Source: an uncultured Solirubrobacterales bacterium
Lineage (GTDB): Bacteria > Actinomycetota > Thermoleophilia > Solirubrobacterales > Solirubrobacteraceae
Reading direction: 5' to 3'
Length of the DNA stretch: 46,382 nucleotides
NCBI GenBank assembly: GCA_937973575.1
Contig: CALJKH010000099.1
Coordinates: 1 to 46,382, forward strand
This document shows, piece by piece, positions 1 through 8,360 of the stretch; positions within the stretch are counted from its first letter, which is position 1, and each line of letters starts with the position of its first letter. A program made the translations under genes and the position numbers. A model generated the notes under the pieces. It was not told the origin of the DNA. It saw nothing but the letters and a program-made list of their open reading frames with translations, and searched no databases.

Positions 1-774
1 GTCTGTGATCTTGGCACCAGCTGGCGGCTGGATTGCGAATACAGATGGGTCAACTGGGCCGAAGGAAACGTCGGTCGCGTGAAGGTAAAGCACTGGGTCT
101 GTTTGACCCTTGGCGAGAATTGCGATCGCGAGCGGGGCACCGTTCGCTGAGCCCCATGACACGCGCACTCCTGCGAGAAGGCCACTTGTGTCAACCGGAG
201 TGATCGTGACTGTGTAGGCAGGCTGACCACCAACATTGTCAGGAACAGGGTCAGAGACCTTTACCTCACCGGCGACCGACTTGATTGCAGTCTCGATTGA
301 CTTGACTGTAAGCGGCATGCGCTTCTCGGCCTTGGTTTCAGCTGGGTCTGACTTCCCGTTCCAAGTCGCGCGGTAGACGGTTGACCCGTCGCCCATCGTG
401 ACCCAAGCTTGTTTGCCGTCAGCTACGAGCTGGACGTCGCCGCCGCCAGCGCTGGACTGAAGCTCGACGCGGACCTTGCCGTCGGCTGATGCCCAAAGGC
501 GGCCGGTTCCACTCCCGAGAAGAGGGCTTGCGCCTTCACCCATGTCAACTGAATCAAGAAGTCGGTTACTAAATGAGATCCGGGCTGTGACACCGTCGAA
601 GGTTGTCGGCGCTGTCGAATCAACAAGTGCCTGGGCGAGGGGCTTCGCCGCGGGGCGCGATGAGTCCCGACCTGCACCAGTCGCGATCACAGGACCAGCG
701 ACCAGAAGCGATACGGCAGCAACTGCGCTGATTGTCAGAGCTCGGGGCGAGGCTGTTCTAAGGAAGCGGATCAT
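1..774 (-). CDS. LolA/MucB-like secreted protein (C-terminus outside window)
   Basis: An open frame runs without a stop from ATG at 774 to the window edge, giving 258 residues with no C-terminus. The N-terminus (MIRFLRTASPRALTI, then a hydrophobic stretch to about residue 33) is a signal peptide or membrane anchor. The rest alternates short strands, with segments such as GRLWASADGKVRVELQSS and QPAYTVTITPVD. This resembles the half-barrel fold of LolA/RseB/MucB-type proteins found in actinobacteria as lipid- or signal-binding exported proteins. The family call rests on this pattern and not on a diagnostic motif. It lies downstream of the PstS-like gene on the same strand, with a 69-base gap. 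The partner genes that might explain it lie left of the window. Confidence 0.6.
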   Translation of the reverse strand, partial: MIRFLRTASPRALTISAVAAVSLLVAGPVIATGAGRDSSRPAAKPLAQALVDSTAPTTFDGVTARISFSNRLLDSVDMGEGASPLLGSGTGRLWASADGKVRVELQSSAGGGDVQLVADGKQAWVTMGDGSTVYRATWNGKSDPAETKAEKRMPLTVKSIETAIKSVAGEVKVSDPVPDNVGGQPAYTVTITPVDTSGLLAGVRVSWGSANGAPLAIAILAKGQTDPVLYLHATDVSFGPVDPSVFAIQPPAGAKITD

Positions 775-818
775 GAGCTACACGGTAGCGGGTTAGGGCT
801 GCAGTTATGAACGAATCT

Positions 819-831
819 GCGGGTTACCCGC
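819..831. promoter_or_regulatory. Odd-centred palindrome upstream of the LolA-like gene
   Basis: GCGGGTTACCCGC is a perfect inverted repeat (6-base arms, one central base) between the PstS-like and LolA-like genes. Half of it, GCGGGTTA, recurs in direct orientation at 788-795. It could be a repressor site. With a one-base loop it is not a credible RNA hairpin. Function unknown. Confidence 0.25.
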
Positions 832-843
832 GCCAGCTTTGAA

Positions 844-1650
844 CTAGTTGATCGGTACGTAGCCGTTCGCAACGATGCGTTGCGCTGATGGCGCCGAAGA
901 TGCCCAGTTAATGAAGCTGGCGACGACTCCAGTCGGCGTATTACGCGTTACGAACCAGAAATTTCTTACTGCCGGGTACTGGCCCGACTTGGCATTGCGC
1001 AGGGTGCACGTGTAGCCCATGTAAGGAACTGCGTAGACACCTGATGTGAAGCCGTACGAGACATAGCCAATCGCCTTGGGGTTGGCCTTCACAGCTGCGA
1101 GGATGAGACCGTTACTGGCCTTAGCTGCCGCACTGCTTGAGATGTGATGCCCCGTGCCAAGGAACAGCTTTTCGAACATGTCCTGGGTGCCGGATGCAAC
1201 CGTTCTGGTCAGAAGGTTGATGACTCCTGTGGTCCTCGCACCTGGGACCTGACTCCAGTTGTACATCTGGCCGGAGAAGATTCCGTCGGCAGTCGTCTGC
1301 GTCATCCCAGTGAGTGGGTTTGACTTGTTGGTGATCAGGCAGATCGCGTCACGCGCGAACTTGTTCCAGGACAGACCATGAGGGTCTGCGCCCTTCTCGT
1401 CGCGGGAAACCATGCCGATTGAAACTCGCCCATAGGCAGCATCGGCTACGCCGACGTCAGAGCCGCCCTCGTACTTGACAAAGGTCGCTACCGGGCCCTT
1501 CTCCTTAAGGAATTGCTTGATCAGCGAGCCAACCAGCGGCGAAGCGGAAGTAGAACCGCTGAGAGTGATTGTTGTCTTTGCGGATGCTGGGGCGGCTGAG
1601 CTAAGCGCGAGGCTCGCGATAAGAGAGGTGAGGAGAAGAGTCTTTTTCAT
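844..1650 (-). CDS. PstS-like periplasmic substrate-binding protein
   Basis: A secreted solute-binding protein of the phosphate-binding (PBP-like) type. From MKKTLLLTSLIASLAL it has a classic signal peptide ending near APASA. The mature chain starts with the ligand loop SGSTSASPLV, then a second-lobe segment ICLITNKSNPLTGMT, then SGTQDMFEKLF, which matches the PstS SGT loop. About 268 residues is short for PstS but normal for this subfamily. An in-frame ATG at 1668 adds six residues (MNYTLP); I prefer 1650 because it begins directly with the signal peptide, though neither has a strong ribosome site. No pstC, pstA, pstB or phoU is nearby, so it is an orphan binding protein that may serve a remote transporter or a sensory or scavenging role. 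Confidence 0.75.
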   Translation of the reverse strand: MKKTLLLTSLIASLALSSAAPASAKTTITLSGSTSASPLVGSLIKQFLKEKGPVATFVKYEGGSDVGVADAAYGRVSIGMVSRDEKGADPHGLSWNKFARDAICLITNKSNPLTGMTQTTADGIFSGQMYNWSQVPGARTTGVINLLTRTVASGTQDMFEKLFLGTGHHISSSAAAKASNGLILAAVKANPKAIGYVSYGFTSGVYAVPYMGYTCTLRNAKSGQYPAVRNFWFVTRNTPTGVVASFINWASSAPSAQRIVANGYVPIN

Positions 1651-1724
1651 GGGCAGAGTGTAGTTCATGGTTGGCAGGTTACGGAAGGAAGGTTAAGCGG
1701 TTAGTAAAGGCGGTGCGGCAGTTC

Positions 1725-1767
1725 AAAAAAAGAAGAGCGCCCGGGGCCAACTGCTCCCCGGACGCTC
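1725..1767 (-). terminator. Strong intrinsic terminator ending the six-gene block
   Basis: Read on the minus strand, a GAGCGTCCGGGG / CCCCGGGCGCTC stem (11 pairs, one mismatch, nine-base loop) is followed by TTCTTTTTTT. It lies 26 bases past the stop of the YncE/phosphoesterase gene and is the only strong terminator seen between 16263 and 1725 on that strand. Confidence 0.85.
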
Positions 1768-1792
1768 GTCCATTCCTAATTCTCAGTAGCGA

Positions 1793-4663
1793 CTAGTCGT
1801 CGTGGCCAGATGCCCTGCGGGCAACTTCGGCGACAGGTGACACGTTTGTGCGCTGGTCACCCTTTGGTGTCGTCGCTGAGAGGTAGCGCGATACGCTGCG
1901 CCCGGCCTTGAAGGCCTGAACGGCACCAGCGGTACGGGCTGCCTCAACAGGTGACGCGTTCGGGCCTGCTCCTGGGAACGCACGGCTGTTGCCGAAGACG
2001 CTCTTCCAGATCACGTAGTCGAACAGTGACTGTGGTACTTGATCGAGCTGGTTGAACGGAAGGGCAGAAGCGATGCCTCCAACCTTGCGCAGGGTGTAGG
2101 AAGTAGCCGTTGTCGAGAGCTTGTACTTCGGCGCAATGGCCTTGTAGGTAGCTGTCTGCGGCGTGTCCGTTGTGCGGATGAATGCGTCGTACATCGGAGT
2201 TGCAAGGCCATCGGCCAGTGTGAGTGGCTGAAGTCCGAGCAGCATCATCGCGCTTCGGAGAGCTGAGTCCTGGTCGTAACGGGTGTGGACAACAGCCTTC
2301 TTCGTCCACGGTGAGATCACGAACGCTGGCATACGGTGCGCGTCAACGTGGTCTGCGCCGTCCTGCGAGTCATCTTCTACGACGAAGATTGCTGACTGGT
2401 TCCAGATCTTCGACTTGCTGATTGTTTCAACGATCTGGCCAAGGCCATAGTCGTTGTCAGCAACAAGTGCTGTCGGAGTTGGGTAGCCAGGCTTCACACC
2501 ATTGGTGTGGTCGTTTGGCAGGGTCAGGTAGGTCAGCTTTGGAACTGTGTTTGAAGCAAGCTGTGCTTGGAACTTGTTGTTCCAGTAATCGAAACGGCTG
2601 TGGTAGAGCGTCTTACCGAAGACAGTCTTCTTCAGGTTCTTCGCTGAAGAGTCCTGGGTGCAGTAGCTCTGCGAGGTCAGGAAGGTGCCCTTTCCTCCAG
2701 CAACCGCCTTGTCGCTGCTTGGCGGTGCTGCGCAACCGAATACCTGTGGGTAGTCACCGTCGTACATAGCCTTTGAGGCTGCATAGGTTGAGCGACCATC
2801 GTCGTTGCCGGCTACTGATGCGCCAGCCTCGTTCTCGCCGTAGTTGACAGCGCTTACGCCTTGGCGTGCAGCCTGGTCAAACAGTGAAACCTTCGGTGTG
2901 AACGAGATTGGGTAGATGAAGTCGAACAAGCGGCTACGTGCTGAGTAGTTGGCGTGGAGTTCGCGCTGTGAGAAGTCAACGGCTTGACCCATCGCGGTGA
3001 TGATGTGGCCGTCTACTGAGACCTCACTGTTTGCGTAGAAGTGGTCGAGCAGTGGGAAGCGCTTCACCAGTGCGTGAGCGTTCGGTGTGACTCCGCCGGT
3101 TACTCCCTTGACGCCGTTGTCGTCGAAGAGCTCAAGCTTCGGCTCGCCGTCGCCACCTGGGTGGGTGCCGAAGATCTGGTCGTAGGTGCGGTTCTCGCGA
3201 ACGACGTAGAACACGTACTTGATCGGGCCGTTTGCCTTCAGAGCCGTGTTTGGCGGAGCCGAGGCGTAGTTCTCAGGGGTTACCTGAGCGTTGGCCTGAG
3301 TCGTGAATGCCGCAAGCTCGCCAGTGGTTGGCTCGTTGAGCACGCCAACACGGCCGAGGAGTGCGTCCGGCACGTAGAGGCCGTAACCGAAGTACTCGCT
3401 TCCCCAGTACTTGTGGTTGGGAGTACCGGTGCCTGGGTTAGCCGCACGTGAGTTAGGGCCGGCGCCAAGTCCCTTGGCTGCGGTCCAAATCAGCTTGCCG
3501 CCAGTGACAGCAACCTGCACTGGGTAGGCAGCGGTTGGGATGCGACCGGCCAGCGTTGGGGTTGAGCCCGAGATGTCAAGAACCGCAACTGCGTCCTCGC
3601 CTGAGTCGGCAACGTAGACGCGGTTGCCAGCAACAGTCAGCGCGACTGGCTGAACGCCCCATGCTGGGCTGCGGCTGAGGTCGGTGTAAGTAACAGCGTG
3701 GCTTGACAGGTTGACCTTGGCTACAAGGTCACGGTTGGCAACAGCTACATAGGCAGTGCTGCCGTCTGATGTGAGGGCGATGCCTTCAGGGTGGGAGAAC
3801 TTGTCGCCCTGCCCGTCACCTGAACCGCCGCCACCAACGCCAACGCTCCAAGAAATCGTCTTCGAGGAGAGGTCAACTGCGATAAGCGTTCCTGCCTGCT
3901 CGTCAGTTGCGTAAGCAGTGGTGCCGTCAGGTGAGATCACAACGTCATGCACCTTGCTGCTGATGCCGAGGGCAACTTCAGATGCTGCGCCACTTGAGAG
4001 CGTGATGATTGCAAGCTTGCTCTGGGGCAGAGTGCCGCCGGTGCAGGTCGTGCCGTCAAATGCGCCGTTGCATGTACGAGTCTGAATCTGGGCGACTACA
4101 AGCTTTGATCCGTCAGGGGTAACTGCAAGGCGGCTTGGCCATGCCTTGTCGCCACCTGGCTGGTGAGGAAGGCTGATCAGGTCGCCTTCAGTTGCAGTTC
4201 CGTTGGAAGCGATCGTGTAGGTGTGGACAACATCGCCGCCTGGACCCTTGAGGGTGCCGGAGGTCGGATCTGGTGAGCTGCCCTGCGGCTCGCCGGAGAC
4301 ATATGCCTTGGTGCCATCAGGCGAGAAGGCGACTCCGCCGTAAGCGCCTGGGAGCGGAAGAGTCTGGGCAACTGCGCCAGTTGCAACGTTGACCACTGTC
4401 ACGTCGTTGCGGCCGTGGCCAGAGGAAACAGTCCAGAGGAACTTGCCGTCGGGCGAAAGAGCTGACCCCGATGGGAAGTTGCCGACCGTCGTCAGACGGC
4501 CTGCTGGAGTGAGGTGCCTACCGTTACCGGTGACATTAAGAGATGGACCAACTCGGCCTCCGGTTTTGGTGCCAACGTCAGCGCCAGATGCAACGCCAGT
4601 TATGAGGGCGCCGCCAAGAAGGGCAGAGAGAGTGAGGGTTGCGATACGACGTGTTGTGATCAT
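1793..4663 (-). CDS. YncE-like beta-propeller / phosphoesterase fusion, secreted
   Basis: A two-domain secreted protein of about 956 residues. The signal peptide (MITTRRIATLTLSALLGGALITG) is followed by a seven-bladed YVTN/YncE-type propeller at about 45-430, with repeated SPDGT.AYV and VAVLDISG blades. A phosphoesterase-family (PF04185, acid phosphatase/phospholipase C-like) domain spans about 485-900. Its core motifs are visible: YVVRENRTYDQIFGTH near 487-501, the metal/substrate segment NSEVSVDGH, and FVVEDDSQDGADHVDAHR near 760-777, within the alkaline-phosphatase superfamily fold. It is probably an extracellular phosphate-ester hydrolase. Start ATG 4663 is chosen over the upstream ATG at 4699 because the signal peptide begins there. 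It is the last gene of the block. Confidence 0.85.
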   Translation of the reverse strand: MITTRRIATLTLSALLGGALITGVASGADVGTKTGGRVGPSLNVTGNGRHLTPAGRLTTVGNFPSGSALSPDGKFLWTVSSGHGRNDVTVVNVATGAVAQTLPLPGAYGGVAFSPDGTKAYVSGEPQGSSPDPTSGTLKGPGGDVVHTYTIASNGTATEGDLISLPHQPGGDKAWPSRLAVTPDGSKLVVAQIQTRTCNGAFDGTTCTGGTLPQSKLAIITLSSGAASEVALGISSKVHDVVISPDGTTAYATDEQAGTLIAVDLSSKTISWSVGVGGGGSGDGQGDKFSHPEGIALTSDGSTAYVAVANRDLVAKVNLSSHAVTYTDLSRSPAWGVQPVALTVAGNRVYVADSGEDAVAVLDISGSTPTLAGRIPTAAYPVQVAVTGGKLIWTAAKGLGAGPNSRAANPGTGTPNHKYWGSEYFGYGLYVPDALLGRVGVLNEPTTGELAAFTTQANAQVTPENYASAPPNTALKANGPIKYVFYVVRENRTYDQIFGTHPGGDGEPKLELFDDNGVKGVTGGVTPNAHALVKRFPLLDHFYANSEVSVDGHIITAMGQAVDFSQRELHANYSARSRLFDFIYPISFTPKVSLFDQAARQGVSAVNYGENEAGASVAGNDDGRSTYAASKAMYDGDYPQVFGCAAPPSSDKAVAGGKGTFLTSQSYCTQDSSAKNLKKTVFGKTLYHSRFDYWNNKFQAQLASNTVPKLTYLTLPNDHTNGVKPGYPTPTALVADNDYGLGQIVETISKSKIWNQSAIFVVEDDSQDGADHVDAHRMPAFVISPWTKKAVVHTRYDQDSALRSAMMLLGLQPLTLADGLATPMYDAFIRTTDTPQTATYKAIAPKYKLSTTATSYTLRKVGGIASALPFNQLDQVPQSLFDYVIWKSVFGNSRAFPGAGPNASPVEAARTAGAVQAFKAGRSVSRYLSATTPKGDQRTNVSPVAEVARRASGHDD

Positions 4664-4704
4664 TCCCGCAGAGTAGGCGACCCGGCACCGTCGCGTCAAG
4701 CGGG

Positions 4705-4726
4705 TAGCCCTGTGTTCACAGGGGCT
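4705..4726. other. Intergenic hairpin without U-tract
   Basis: AGCCCTGTG and CACAGGGGCT form a stem with one bulged base and a two-base apex, in the 83-base gap between the kelch lipoprotein and YncE/phosphoesterase genes. No T-run follows on either strand, so it is more likely an mRNA processing or stability element than a terminator. Confidence 0.35.
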
Positions 4727-4746
4727 TCACATCCGCAGGGCGTGGA

Positions 4747-6801
4747 TCAGCGAAGGATTCCCGTGTGGCCGATTGAGTATCGACCCGGCTGTGGCCAAAC
4801 TGACATTCCATGGGGGCCACTTCCGACAGGGATCTTGGCGATCAACTTCCCATTGGCGGTGCTGATCGCGTAAACCTCACCGTTGTAGCGGCCTGACAGC
4901 CAGAGCACCTTGCCGTCAGCTGAAAGGCCACCCATGTCCGGGCTACCACCGCCGGGAATTCGCCACTTAGCTATGGGCTTACGAGTAGCGAAGGAGATGA
5001 CGGTCACGGATCCCTCACCCCGGTTACTTACAAACAGTCGCTTCGCATCACGGCTGGGATAGAGGCCGTGGGTGCCCATTCCAGTCGGCACAAAACCAAT
5101 CTTCTTCATCCGGTGCGCGTCAACCAGCCAGACACCGTTGCTCATCATGTCTGCGACGTAGAAGACCTTGCCGTCGGGGCTGATCTTCACATCCTGTGGC
5201 TTGGCGCCTGCCTTTAAGTCAATGCTGCCGATCGTCTTCTCAACTTTTAGATCAAGCACGATCATCCGTCCATCGAATTCGCAGGAGACGAGGGCAAGCT
5301 TGCCGTTTCCCGTGAAGTCCATGTGGTCCACTCCGTGACAGTCGGGCACAGAAAGCGACTTCTTCATTACGAACGAGTGCGGGTCGCGGAAGTCGAGTCG
5401 ACGAAGAGCTTCGGCCACGACAATCGCGCGTGTCCCATCGGCCGTGAAGTAGAGGTTGTACGGGTCGTCAACTGGAATCTCTTTGCCCAGCTCGCCAGTC
5501 TTCGGGTTAATCGGCGTCAACGAGTTCCCGTAGTCGTTAGTTACGTAGAGAGTCTTCAAGTCCCATGAAGGAGTCACATGCTGGGGAAGCCGCCCAATGT
5601 TGTGGTGGGCAATCACCTTGAAGGTCTTCTGGTCGATCACATCAAGAGTGTTCGACTCGGAGTTGGGTACATATACGAGTGCCCGAGCTCCTTTCGTCGC
5701 ACTGCTCATCTGGCCTGGGGCTTCCGCCGCGTAGATGTTGTTGGCAACCAGCAGTGGTGGGATGGTGCCCGGCTTGAGCGCACCACCAACTGTTGGCTGC
5801 GCCACCGCGGCGATCACCTCGGTGCGCCAGCCAAGCTTGAGGATCGCTTGGTGAACCGTTCCCTTCGCGTCCTTGCCGCCAATTGCGAGGATGTGGTCAC
5901 CAATCGTGCTGGCTCCCATGTCAGAGATACCCGATGGAAGGTGGCCAACCGTTCGCACCGTGCGCGCGGCTGGGTCAACCTCAACGACGCTAGAGAGCTG
6001 CGTGCCGGGGTCGCCGCTGCGCCCGCCGATCACATAGAGCTTCCCGCCGAGCGCCGCTGACGCGGCATGCGAGTTGGGAGTGGGAAGGTGGGCGATCACC
6101 GTGACCTTGCCCGTGGCCGGGTCAAAGGAATCGACGTTGCTGGTTGAGGTGGTGCCGTTGGTCCCGCCGGCAACGATCACTTTGCCGTTGACAGCAGCGA
6201 CCGATGTGTAACGAAGTGCCTCAGGAAGATGCCCGACAACCTTGACCGGCTGACCTGGGGTGAACGCTGCGACTGTAGGAAGCGGGTTGGTGCCGTCGTA
6301 ACCGCCGACGATGTAGGCCGTGTTGCCAATTGTTGCTGCTGAAACGTCCGACTCGCCAGTTGGCAGAGTGCCAGCGGAAGTTGTGGTGCCGTCGGCGTGG
6401 AGCTCAAGGATTTGGTTGCGCGAGGACCCGGCGTCCCCACCACCGAAGATGTAGGCAACCCCATTGATGGTCGCCGCTGCTGCGTCGTGGAATGCGCTGG
6501 GCAAAGTCCCGAGCCGTGAACCGGTGGCCTCGGTCGCTGCGGTGATTGAGGAGAGCGATTGGTCGGCTTGGTCTAGCCCTCCAGCTGCGATCAGCTTTGA
6601 GCCGAGAGTCGTGGTTGCCGGCCACTGAACTGGACTCTTCAACAGGCCGGTCTGTTGGATGTAAAAGACGGTGCGGGTCGCAGATGCAGCAGGCTTCTTG
6701 ATTGTTGTCGGCGACGGCTTCTTCGACGAGCCACCGCAGCCACTGATCGCTGCAGCAGCAATGAATCCGGCCGCAACGAACTTTCGGGGGCTTGCGAGCA
6801 T
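4747..6801 (-). CDS. Lipoprotein with kelch and YVTN beta-propellers
   Basis: A 684-residue lipoprotein. The leader MLASPRKFVAAGFIAAAAISGCGG has a lipobox (AISGC) that would give a lipid-anchored mature protein, followed by an S/K/P/T-rich spacer. Residues about 60-330 are kelch repeats: AATINGVAYIFGGGDAG, AATIGNTAYIVGGYDG and AAVNGKVIVAGGTNG, each with the VxGG turn. Residues about 365-675 form a second propeller of YVTN/YncE type (YVPNSESNTLDVIDQKT, ISPDGKVFYVADMMSNGVWLVD). No catalytic residues are recognisable. The likely role is binding of protein, glycan or a cofactor at the cell surface. It sits 49 bases after the arylsulfotransferase-like gene in the same run. Confidence 0.8.
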   Translation of the reverse strand: MLASPRKFVAAGFIAAAAISGCGGSSKKPSPTTIKKPAASATRTVFYIQQTGLLKSPVQWPATTTLGSKLIAAGGLDQADQSLSSITAATEATGSRLGTLPSAFHDAAAATINGVAYIFGGGDAGSSRNQILELHADGTTTSAGTLPTGESDVSAATIGNTAYIVGGYDGTNPLPTVAAFTPGQPVKVVGHLPEALRYTSVAAVNGKVIVAGGTNGTTSTSNVDSFDPATGKVTVIAHLPTPNSHAASAALGGKLYVIGGRSGDPGTQLSSVVEVDPAARTVRTVGHLPSGISDMGASTIGDHILAIGGKDAKGTVHQAILKLGWRTEVIAAVAQPTVGGALKPGTIPPLLVANNIYAAEAPGQMSSATKGARALVYVPNSESNTLDVIDQKTFKVIAHHNIGRLPQHVTPSWDLKTLYVTNDYGNSLTPINPKTGELGKEIPVDDPYNLYFTADGTRAIVVAEALRRLDFRDPHSFVMKKSLSVPDCHGVDHMDFTGNGKLALVSCEFDGRMIVLDLKVEKTIGSIDLKAGAKPQDVKISPDGKVFYVADMMSNGVWLVDAHRMKKIGFVPTGMGTHGLYPSRDAKRLFVSNRGEGSVTVISFATRKPIAKWRIPGGGSPDMGGLSADGKVLWLSGRYNGEVYAISTANGKLIAKIPVGSGPHGMSVWPQPGRYSIGHTGILR

Positions 6802-6850
6802 GGACGGAACCTACATTCCGTACCTAAGGAATTGGTAAGAGGAGCCGGAG

Positions 6851-8305
6851 CTAACGCCGGTGCATGTAATCCATGCCGGCGATCAGAGTTGCTGCACTCA
6901 GCTGGCTCGCTGGGATGGGGGTGGCGCGGTAGGTGAGGCCGTGGTCTGTGAAGTGAAGTGAGAAGACCTGCTTCTGGTTCGCGTCGTAGGCCCGCACGTA
7001 AGCAATCGCTCCGTAGTCAACAAGCCAAGACCCGTCCGCGCCTCTGCGCGCACTGCCGCAGCAGATTGACTTGCCAATGGTTGGGTCAGCAAGGCTCTCA
7101 ACGAGAGTCGCAGTGTGGGCTGCCCTGTCAATCCGCCAGCGGGCGACGCGGGCGCCCCGGGTTGTGCCCCAGCCGTTGTCCATTACAGAGATCGTGCCGT
7201 CCGGCAAGACGCGCGCATCGTGTTGGCCACCGACATGGCGGTCGTTTGCCGCGTCGCCGAGCACGGTCAGGCTCTGCGGCGTGGTGGTTCCGCCTAGCTT
7301 CCAGTCGATCTGGCCGGTTGCCTTGATGATTCGGTAGACGGCGCTTGTGTTGCGGAACGAGGCGATGATTCCACCCTGCCCGTCGTCCTCAATCGAGTTG
7401 AGATGGGCGATATCCATCACCGGGGTGCTCGACGACCCGACGCTCGTGAGTGGGATGAACACCTGCGGCAGGATTGAGTCTGTGATCGCGAAGTGGTCGG
7501 CGGACTTCCACGACCAAAGCGACTTGCCCGTGGCAGAGACCTCTTCAATGATCGAATCGAGTGAGGAGCCGTCAGCTGAGCCGTTGATTGAGCTCAGGTC
7601 AATGTGGTACCTCTGGGATGTGGCGCCGAGGTAGAAAGTGCCGCGGCTTGTTGGGATCGCTTCATGCGCGTCGGGCTGGCCAAGGGTTGGCCGAGCACGC
7701 TTCTCGACCTTGCCCTTGGGCGTGTAGATGGTCAGTGGGCCGTCAGCCAAGCCAGCTGCGATCCGACCACCCTTCATCCCCATCACGTTGAAGAGGTTGT
7801 CTGGTGCGCGGACCCACCAGATCGGCACGCCGTTGCGGTCGGCAACGATTGCGTAAGGCTGGACTTGGGTTTTAAAGACGACCGGTGCAATGTTCGAGAA
7901 GGCGAAGAGTGGGAAAGCAGCTGGGATCCGCCCGGTTGCTTCGAACTTCGGGAAGTCCTCTGGAATGCAACGGACTGAGGCTGTCGTCGTCTTGCCCGAA
8001 TGCTTGACGCTGATCTTGAACCGCTGGCCCGGAGTGAGCGTCACGGACTTGGTCTGGCGGCCGGAGACCGCTTGGCGTCCGTCAACCCCAACCGTCCAAC
8101 CTGATGGGGCAGCCGCGCTCACGCTCAATGGGGTTGCGCAGTGGACTGTGTAGTTCTCAACCGAGGTAGAGAAGGCGGGCGTAAGCCCAGAGTCAACAGT
8201 TATCGTCGGGCCAGTGGCAGCGCTAGCTGGTGCAGTTGCCACGCAGGCCGCAACGCACCCAGCGCCAATCGCATTTAGAAGCTTCGTCCTCCCCGACATC
8301 TTCAC
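6851..8305 (-). CDS. Arylsulfotransferase (ASST)-like secreted protein
   Basis: A 484-residue secreted protein with signal peptide MKMSGRTKLLNAIGAGCVAACVATAPASA. A short beta domain (about 33-115, two cysteines likely paired) precedes a propeller of the arylsulfotransferase family. ASST-type segments are visible: PDAHEAIPTSRGTFYLG (His214), WSWKSADHF, MDIAHLNSIEDDGQGGIIASF (His301) and QHDARVLPDGTISVMDNGWG (His362). Known ASSTs move sulfate from a phenolic sulfate donor to another phenol through a sulfated histidine. Whether the catalytic histidine is present cannot be settled without alignment, and many actinobacterial relatives are uncharacterised. Start is GTG 8305, with an in-frame ATG at 8299 as alternative. 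It overlaps no neighbour. Confidence 0.75.
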   Translation of the reverse strand: MKMSGRTKLLNAIGAGCVAACVATAPASAATGPTITVDSGLTPAFSTSVENYTVHCATPLSVSAAAPSGWTVGVDGRQAVSGRQTKSVTLTPGQRFKISVKHSGKTTTASVRCIPEDFPKFEATGRIPAAFPLFAFSNIAPVVFKTQVQPYAIVADRNGVPIWWVRAPDNLFNVMGMKGGRIAAGLADGPLTIYTPKGKVEKRARPTLGQPDAHEAIPTSRGTFYLGATSQRYHIDLSSINGSADGSSLDSIIEEVSATGKSLWSWKSADHFAITDSILPQVFIPLTSVGSSSTPVMDIAHLNSIEDDGQGGIIASFRNTSAVYRIIKATGQIDWKLGGTTTPQSLTVLGDAANDRHVGGQHDARVLPDGTISVMDNGWGTTRGARVARWRIDRAAHTATLVESLADPTIGKSICCGSARRGADGSWLVDYGAIAYVRAYDANQKQVFSLHFTDHGLTYRATPIPASQLSAATLIAGMDYMHRR

Positions 8306-8317
8306 GCGAAGGAGGCT

Positions 8318-8332
8318 ACCCGTATTACGGGT
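8318..8332. promoter_or_regulatory. 15-base palindrome upstream of the ASST-like gene
   Basis: ACCCGTATTACGGGT is a perfect odd-centred inverted repeat lying 13 bases before the ASST-like start. A second short palindrome, TACCGGTA, lies at 8341-8348. It could be an operator for an internal promoter or a small mRNA hairpin covering the ribosome site. No T-run is present. Confidence 0.3.
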
Positions 8333-8360
8333 GACGGTCTACCGGTAAGCGCGAAGACTC

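Noticed and set aside
844..1650. Start of a phosphate-uptake (pst) operon
   Set aside because: Neighbouring genes on both sides are unrelated and a terminator precedes it; no pstC, pstA or pstB is present.
2422..2769. Plus-strand open frames opposite the phosphoesterase, kelch and ASST-like genes
   Set aside because: They are Ser/Arg/Cys-rich shadows without signal, domain or ribosome site.
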